Below are positions 4,956 through 8,835 of a stretch of DNA of 8,835 nucleotides, one piece after another. The notes under the pieces are model-generated. The model was not told the origin of the DNA and did not search any database. It saw nothing but the letters and a program-made list of their open reading frames with translations. Each line of letters begins with the position of its first letter. Position 1 is the stretch's first letter. The position numbers and the translations under genes were made by a program. Where the stretch lies: the NCBI GenBank assembly GCA_004525465.1, contig SPCN01000082.1, positions 1-8,835 of the forward strand, given 5' to 3'. Source of the stretch: Chrysiogenales bacterium. GTDB lineage: Bacteria > Acidobacteriota > Aminicenantia > UBA2199.

Positions 4956-7336
4956 GTGTTTTTTAAATATTTTTTCAGATATTGTCCGGTCAGCGATTTC
5001 CGGCTCCGCAGCATGGCGGCCGGGCTGCCGCTGAAAATGAGCTGCCCGCCCCTGGCGCCTCCCTCGGGACCGAGCTCGACAACATAATCGGCGGCGGCGA
5101 TCAGGGCCAGATTGTGCTCGACGGCCACCACGGTGTTGCGGTTGTGCAGCAGCCGGGCGATGAGTTTCTGGAGCACGTCGATATCATAGCCGTGCAGACC
5201 GAAGGACGGTTCATCCAGCAGGAACAGCATATCCGCTTTTTCCTGGTTCAAGTATTTAAGCAATTTGAGTTTTTGCAGTTCGCCCGTGGACAGGCTGCCA
5301 AGTTTTTCCCCCAATTGCAGGTAGCCCATGTCATTGTCCTGCAGGTTGCTTAAAACGGCCTTGATTTGCGGAATCGCTGAACCCAAGGCGCCGCTGAACT
5401 CTTTGACGCTCAGGGTCAGAACGTCGGCAATGCTTTTGTTTTTGTATGTGATTTTCAGCACATCGGGGGCGAAGCCGCTACCGCGGCAATGGCTGCAAAC
5501 GGTTTTTACGGCCGGCAAAAACTGCATTTCGATTTCCAGATATCCCCGGCCCTTGCATTCCGGGCAGCGTCCCAAGGGCGAATTGAACGAGAAGTGACCG
5601 GGCAGGTACCCGAGCAGGCGACTGGAATGCAAAGCGGCAAAGAATTCTCTGATCGGGGCGAAGACATCAAAAAAACCTGCGATATTGGTGCTGCCGCGCA
5701 TGTGGCTGATCCCCGGGTCGATGTGAACGGTTTCACTGATGCCGGGAATGCGCTTGTTTTTAAGATAGATCTCATCATATAAAAGCGTGCTCTTGCCGGC
5801 CCCGCTGACCCCGGCGATAACCGTCAATGCCTGGCGGGGAATTTGCAGGCTTAAATTTTTCAGATTGTGAGCGCAGGCGTTTTTGAAAGTCATGAAACCG
5901 GGTGCAAATTTCTTTTCAGGGGAGATCTGCGCTTTAATATGGAAATATTTCTGGGTTATCGTGGTTTGCGAATGGAAGAATTCCTCTTTGCTGCCGCTGA
6001 AGATGACTCGCCCGCCCTGGCTGCCGGCGCGCGGCCCCAGTTCGATAACGTGGTCGGCATAATGGATGAGGCGCGGATTGTGTTCGACCAGGACAATGGT
6101 GTTGCCGTTTTTCTTCAGTTTTTGCAGAAAAAAATTCATCTTTTCATAATCGGCCGGGTGCAGGTCGGCCGAAGGTTGGTCGATGATCAGGAGCGAATCG
6201 GAGAGGGTGGAACCCATAATGAATGCCAGATTGATGCGTTGATGTTCGCCCTTGGAAAGGGTGAATGTCGGTCGGTTCAGCGGGATGTAGTGCAGGCGGC
6301 TCTGGATCAGGAATTTCAGTTTGGCGGCAATTTCAGTGAAAACGTCAGGGGCTATTTTATTCTGATAACAGTTTTTGTCCAGGGTCTTGATGAAGTCATT
6401 GGCGGCACCGATGGTCAGGGCCAAAAAATCGGCGATGGTCCGCCCCTGGATGCGGAATGACAAAACCAGGGGGTTGAAGCGGCTGCCGCCGCAAGCCGGA
6501 CAGGGGACCAGGTCCGGGTCGATGGCCGTCACGTCACCTAAACCCTTGCATTCCGGGCAGGCGCCCCGGGCGCTGTTGAAGGAAAACAGGTTTTCATCGG
6601 GGCTTTCATATTCCAGCTGGCAGCGGGGGCAGTAGAGACCGAACGGAAAATGGCGGGGTTTGCGGTTGTGAAAAACCGTGATGATGTTCCTGCTCATGGC
6701 CATGGCGCTGTCGACCGCTTCGAAAATGCGGCTGCGGTCTTGCGGTTGATTTTCCAGTTCGTCGATGAGCACCAATATCGGCTTGTTCTTGTTTTTGCCG
6801 TCGATGCCGGTGCTGTGACCGTCCCGGACCTGAAAAGTGTAGCCGCGGTTGATCAGGAATGGAATGTCTCCCTTATAGGAGAAACAAATTTGCAGCTGGC
6901 CGGGGCCGAACGCGAGCAATTCCTGGACCACTTCATCGATGCTGAATTTTTTTATTTTAGCGCCGCAACCCGGGCAGTAAAAATCGGCGATCTTGGCGTA
7001 GAGGATACGCAAATAATCGAAAATGTCGGAAGCCGTGGCTACGATGGAGCGGGGATTTTTGTGCGGCTTTTTTTGGCGGAAGGCGATAGCCGGAGGCAGG
7101 TTGTCGATCAGGTCGATATCCGGCTTTTCGATCTGATCGAGAAATTGCCGGATATACGGAGAAATGGATTCAATGTAACGAATGTAGCCCTCGGCGTAAA
7201 GGGTGTGAAAGGCCAGCGACGATTTGCCGGCGCCGCTGACGCCGACGATAGCGGTGATTTTTCCCAAGGGAATGGCGGCGTCGATGTTTTTCAAATTGTT
7301 GGTGCGGATGCCTTTGAGAATGATGTTTTTTTCCAT
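4952..7336 (-). CDS. Short, atypical UvrA-like twin-ABC ATPase
   Basis: A 794-residue UvrA relative; standard UvrA has about 940. Half 1: Walker A GVSGAGKSS (32-40), CxxC pairs at 121/124, 236/239, 260/263 and 279/282, signature LSKGE (360-364), Walker B LLIIDQP (382-388), switch H419. Half 2: Walker A GVSGAGKST (509-517), CxxC pairs at 591/594 and 614/617, signature LSTGE (682-686), Walker B LFLLDEP (704-710), H741. So all three zinc modules are kept, but the catalytic glutamate of site 1 is Gln (Q387) and the signature Gly is Lys (K362). The spacer between the second zinc module's halves is only 15 residues instead of about 100, which accounts for most of the missing length. The region of the UvrB-binding domain (125-235) has near-normal length but is divergent. 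The NPRS motif is kept in half 1 (94-97) and lost in half 2. It probably binds DNA or DNA-drug complexes; whether it works with UvrB is unclear. ATG with a weak AGGCGG box. Confidence 0.9.
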   Translation of the reverse strand: MEKNIILKGIRTNNLKNIDAAIPLGKITAIVGVSGAGKSSLAFHTLYAEGYIRYIESISPYIRQFLDQIEKPDIDLIDNLPPAIAFRQKKPHKNPRSIVATASDIFDYLRILYAKIADFYCPGCGAKIKKFSIDEVVQELLAFGPGQLQICFSYKGDIPFLINRGYTFQVRDGHSTGIDGKNKNKPILVLIDELENQPQDRSRIFEAVDSAMAMSRNIITVFHNRKPRHFPFGLYCPRCQLEYESPDENLFSFNSARGACPECKGLGDVTAIDPDLVPCPACGGSRFNPLVLSFRIQGRTIADFLALTIGAANDFIKTLDKNCYQNKIAPDVFTEIAAKLKFLIQSRLHYIPLNRPTFTLSKGEHQRINLAFIMGSTLSDSLLIIDQPSADLHPADYEKMNFFLQKLKKNGNTIVLVEHNPRLIHYADHVIELGPRAGSQGGRVIFSGSKEEFFHSQTTITQKYFHIKAQISPEKKFAPGFMTFKNACAHNLKNLSLQIPRQALTVIAGVSGAGKSTLLYDEIYLKNKRIPGISETVHIDPGISHMRGSTNIAGFFDVFAPIREFFAALHSSRLLGYLPGHFSFNSPLGRCPECKGRGYLEIEMQFLPAVKTVCSHCRGSGFAPDVLKITYKNKSIADVLTLSVKEFSGALGSAIPQIKAVLSNLQDNDMGYLQLGEKLGSLSTGELQKLKLLKYLNQEKADMLFLLDEPSFGLHGYDIDVLQKLIARLLHNRNTVVAVEHNLALIAAADYVVELGPEGGARGGQLIFSGSPAAMLRSRKSLTGQYLKKYLKNT

Positions 7337-7349
7337 GACCGCCTACTAT

Positions 7350-7522
7350 CCCACATTTCTCACAAATATTTACTGCAATCGCGGATATGGGCATGTCTAC
7401 GGCGTCAGGCTCGGTCGGATACCTACATCGTACTAACAGTACGTCTCCGGTCTCCTCGGTCGCCTTCCTTGTATCCACACCCATCTGCACGATTTCGCGA
7501 CAATATCTGTGAGAAATGCGGG
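7350..7522 (-). repeat. 173-bp long imperfect palindrome (hairpin leader or MITE-like element)
   Basis: The sequence CCCACATTTCTCACAAATAT at 7350 is repeated in inverted form, ending at 7522. The outer 21 positions pair with two transitions only. Pairing resumes at 7387-7400 with 7471-7484, and the exact centre (7436) is a perfect 6-bp stem, CGTACT/AGTACG, with a 3-base loop (7429-7443). Five transition differences between the arms (for example 7353/7519, 7365/7507, 7392/7479, 7393/7478) all become G-U pairs in a minus-strand RNA and A-C mismatches in a plus-strand RNA. A CTA trinucleotide flanks both sides (7346-7348 and 7523-7525). It sits 13 bases upstream of the UvrA-like start codon and downstream of its predicted promoter. 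It could be a MITE, a regulatory leader or both. Confidence 0.8.
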
Positions 7523-7552
7523 CTAAGGGAAAATGGCAAAAAAGTAAAATTG

Positions 7553-7561
7553 ATTATAACA
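7553..7561 (-). promoter_or_regulatory. Extended -10 promoter for the UvrA-like gene
   Basis: On the minus strand, TGTTATAAT is a perfect extended -10 box (TG-N-TATAAT, with TATAAT at plus 7553-7558). No convincing -35 box lies 16-18 bases upstream, which extended -10 promoters do not need. The predicted start is near 7546, so the UvrA-like message would have a leader of about 210 nt that contains the whole palindrome. Confidence 0.5.
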
Positions 7562-7588
7562 TTTCAGATGGGCAATAAACAGGAAATA

Positions 7589-7936
7589 TTACTTTTTTAT
7601 GGCAAAATCACGGTCGGAAAAATCGTTGACGCGCAAATCCTTCAAGAGGCAGATACGCAGCCGGTATTGGCCGCTGTCTGGCATAGCGGCCGTTATTTTC
7701 CATTCATAGGCACCGCTGTTTGGGGTCGATTCGGCAATGATCGCGTATTGTTCGCCGCTTTTAAAAAGCAGGATGGCCACGTTGCCGTTTGCGCCCAACG
7801 ACCGCCACTGAATCCGGACCTGGCTGCCGGTTTGCAAAACTTCGCCGCCGTTGGGGAATTCAATGCGTATATAGCTGTCTCCGGCCTGGAGCGCCAGGGT
7901 TAGCATGATCAGCAAGGCAATCTTTTTGATGGTCAT
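7589..7936 (-). CDS. Small exported protein with a Kre9/KNH-like Ig domain
   Basis: A 115-residue protein with a signal peptide (residues 1-18, hydrophobic IALLIMLTLAL, cleavage near QAG-D). The rest is a single beta-sandwich domain like the N-terminal domain of yeast Kre9/Knh1 (Ser-Thr-rich GPI-anchored family). It shows the opening PNGGE (28-32), a G-x-x-V-x-I-x-W strand, a middle VAILLFKSG strand, the STPNSGAYEW turn and a closing F-x-I strand. In bacteria this domain is usually a building block of larger secreted or surface proteins; here it stands alone. Its partner is unknown. ATG at 7936 is preferred over GTG one codon earlier. No Shine-Dalgarno sequence is visible; TTGAGA (7966-7971) and TTTAAT (7941-7946) could form a weak promoter with a very short leader. 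It is separated from the UvrA-like gene by the palindrome and is not obviously linked to it. Confidence 0.8.
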   Translation of the reverse strand: MTIKKIALLIMLTLALQAGDSYIRIEFPNGGEVLQTGSQVRIQWRSLGANGNVAILLFKSGEQYAIIAESTPNSGAYEWKITAAMPDSGQYRLRICLLKDLRVNDFSDRDFAIKK

Positions 7937-7969
7937 CACAATTAAATAAAAGTTTTATTCAACAATCTC

Positions 7970-7987
7970 AAAAAAAAAAATATTTTT
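7970..7987 (-). terminator. T-rich tract after tRNA-Arg, possible terminator
   Basis: On the minus strand, about 15 bases after the tRNA 3' end, an AT-only palindrome (AAAAATATTTTT) runs into 11 consecutive T. A U-run behind a structured RNA could end tRNA transcription, but the stem is weak, and the tract could equally serve as an A/T-rich element upstream of the secreted-protein gene. Confidence 0.3.
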
Positions 7988-8001
7988 GTTGCCGAACCGC
8001 T

Positions 8002-8074
8002 TGCGCCCGGAGAGACTCGAACTCCCAACGCGCAGCTTCGAAGGCTGCCGCTCTATCCTTTGAGCTACGGGCGC
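8002..8074 (-). tRNA. tRNA-Arg (anticodon UCG)
   Basis: The minus strand folds as a full 73-nt cloverleaf. It has a perfect 7-bp acceptor stem (GCGCCCG with CGGGCGC), a D stem GCTC/GAGC, a 5-bp anticodon stem GCAGC/GCTGC with loop CTTCGAA (anticodon UCG, reading CGA and probably other CGN codons), and a T stem GGGAG/CTCTC with one G-U pair and loop TTCGAGT. The discriminator base is A, as usual for arginine tRNAs. CCA is not encoded (AGC follows), so it must be added afterwards. The coordinates include the discriminator base. Confidence 0.97.
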
Positions 8075-8087
8075 GGCCGGCAAGGGA

Positions 8088-8116
8088 ATTATAAATGGAT
8101 TCGATCCTTACGGCAA
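8088..8116 (-). promoter_or_regulatory. Promoter of tRNA-Arg
   Basis: On the minus strand TTGCCG (8111-8116) and a perfect TATAAT (8088-8093) are separated by 17 bases. The predicted start, near 8081, would leave a leader of about seven bases before the tRNA, typical of a stable RNA promoter. It overlaps the region upstream of the divergent nitroreductase promoter. Confidence 0.7.
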
Positions 8117-8128
8117 GGAAAACAAATG

Positions 8129-8137
8129 TGCTATAAT
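8129..8137 (+). promoter_or_regulatory. Extended -10 promoter giving a leaderless nitroreductase message
   Basis: TGCTATAAT is a perfect extended -10 box (TATAAT at 8132-8137). Six bases separate it from the ATG at 8144, the usual distance to the transcription start, so the message probably begins at the start codon itself. No Shine-Dalgarno sequence is present, which agrees. The upstream hexamer TTACGG (8108-8113) is a poor -35 box. Confidence 0.6.
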
Positions 8138-8143
8138 TTTCCC

Positions 8144-8835
8144 ATGGCCAAGAACATCACATTTGATCAGCCCGTAGCGGAACTGATAAAAAAACGTGTT
8201 TCCTGCCGCAGTTTCGACGGCCGCGGCCTGGAAAGCAGAATGCTGGAAGCCTTGGAGAAATTTCCGGCAGGCCTGGAGCTGCCCTTTAATAGCCGACTCC
8301 GCTTCGGCATAATCGACAGGGAAAAAGTTAAAGCTGAAAGTATTTTCTCCACCGGCAGTTACGGAATGATCAAAGGGGTGCGTTTTTACCTGAGCGCCAT
8401 GGTCCAAAAAAACTCGCCGCGCCCCTGGGAGGACATCGGGTTCGCCCTGGAGGCAACTGTCCTTTACGCCACTGCACTTGACCTGGGCAGCTGCTGGATC
8501 GGCGGCATCTTTGACCGCAAACATTTCGGCAGGGCTCTGGGCATGGGTGCGGATGAGCTGTTGCCGGCGGTGGTGGCCGTGGGTCGTCCAGCGGCCAAGC
8601 CGTCCCTTCGCGACCGCCTGGTACGCTGGAGCGCCAAGGGCAACCTGCGCAAGGGCCCGGCCGGGATTTTTTTTGCGGGTGATTGGCAAGCGCCCCTGCT
8701 TTATGAGGGATTGCCGCAGTGGGCACCGGTTTTAGAGTGCGTGCGCCTGGCTCCTTCTGCTTCCAACAAGCAACCCTGGCGCATTATTTTCCGTGATGAA
8801 TTCTTTCATTTTTTCCTGAACCGGGACAGGGCCTA
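8144..8835 (+). CDS. TM1586-type nitroreductase family protein (5' part, runs off the window)
   Basis: An open frame from ATG at 8144 to the right edge, 230 complete codons with no stop. It resembles the nitroreductase-fold family typified by Thermotoga TM1586, in which two FMN-type half-domains are fused. The first half starts with an R-x-S-x-R-S-F pattern (RVSCRSFDGR, 18-27) and contains SYGMIKGVRFYL (72-83) and DLGSCWIGGIFDR (113-125). The second half opens with VRLAPSASNKQPWRI (200-214), the FMN-contacting Ser-x-Asn-x-Gln-Pro-Trp motif of nitroreductases. The substrate is unknown; a flavin-dependent oxidoreductase in the cytosol is the safest statement. The gene is divergent from tRNA-Arg with 69 nt between them. 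The start is chosen because the -10 box lies just upstream and no ribosome binding site favours another. The C-terminus lies outside the window. Confidence 0.85.
   Translation, partial: MAKNITFDQPVAELIKKRVSCRSFDGRGLESRMLEALEKFPAGLELPFNSRLRFGIIDREKVKAESIFSTGSYGMIKGVRFYLSAMVQKNSPRPWEDIGFALEATVLYATALDLGSCWIGGIFDRKHFGRALGMGADELLPAVVAVGRPAAKPSLRDRLVRWSAKGNLRKGPAGIFFAGDWQAPLLYEGLPQWAPVLECVRLAPSASNKQPWRIIFRDEFFHFFLNRDRA

Noticed and set aside
5550..6560. An identical 18-bp stretch at 5550-5567 and 6543-6560
   Set aside because: Both copies encode the CPECKG zinc motif in the two halves of the UvrA-like protein. Ancient duplication and strong motif conservation explain it, though recent gene conversion cannot be excluded.
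4952..7336. Naming the UvrA-like gene uvrA
   Set aside because: The short length, the Gln in Walker B of half 1, the altered signature and the missing spacer make an ordinary nucleotide-excision-repair role doubtful, so no symbol is given.
7170..7490. A minus-strand open frame crossing the palindrome
   Set aside because: It overlaps the UvrA-like start in another frame, its residues are low-complexity His/Arg-rich, and the DNA is better explained by the hairpin.
6650..7903. A 417-codon open frame on the plus strand
   Set aside because: It runs antisense through the UvrA-like gene, across the palindrome and into the secreted-protein gene. It shows no recognisable domain and is explained by codon bias on the other strand.
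1..8835. CRISPR array, phage genes or toxin-antitoxin pair
   Set aside because: No regularly spaced direct repeats, integrase, phage structural genes or paired small toxin-like frames were seen; apart from the palindrome the window reads as core chromosome.

Overview
The window looks like a compact chromosomal segment of a Gram-negative bacterium. An lpxD gene implies lipid A and an outer membrane. The base composition is balanced, most genes are packed on the minus strand, and the F0 genes of an ATP synthase stand apart from b, delta and F1. Such a split F0 cluster fits Acidobacteriota or Aminicenantota-like lineages, but that placement is a guess from gene order and protein style, not a measured result.

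Layout, left to right. The 3' end of a plus-strand gene (1-238, possible TPR-type C-terminus) meets, stop to stop, the last gene of a long minus-strand cluster. Read in its own direction the cluster runs: acidic unknown protein (4891-4535), atpZ, atpI-like, atpB, atpE, a YihY/BrkB-type membrane protein, lpxD, and a periplasmic DUF1573 protein (ending at 239). Neighbours overlap by 4-17 nt or lie close together, so it reads as one operon. A GC-rich hairpin sits between atpE and yihY. The c-subunit carries the Gln/Glu/Ser/Tyr set of sodium-binding c-rings and has a signal-peptide-like N-terminus, so the enzyme may be Na+-coupled. Upstream of this cluster, on the same strand, is a 794-residue UvrA-like twin ABC ATPase with an altered first ATPase site and a missing spacer inside its second zinc module. 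Its mRNA leader appears to contain a 173-nt near-continuous hairpin (7350-7522), possibly a MITE-type insertion that became part of the leader.

The right end holds a small secreted protein with a Kre9/KNH-like Ig fold (minus), tRNA-Arg(UCG) (minus), and the first 230 codons of a TM1586-type nitroreductase (plus, running off the window). The tRNA and nitroreductase are divergently transcribed from overlapping promoters, and the nitroreductase message is predicted to be leaderless.

Functionally, the main cluster joins membrane bioenergetics (ion-driven ATP synthesis) to envelope building (lipid A acylation and a periplasmic protein). The most noteworthy signals are the Na+ ligand set in AtpE, the atypical UvrA with its hairpin leader, and the acidic unknown protein at the head of the F0 genes.
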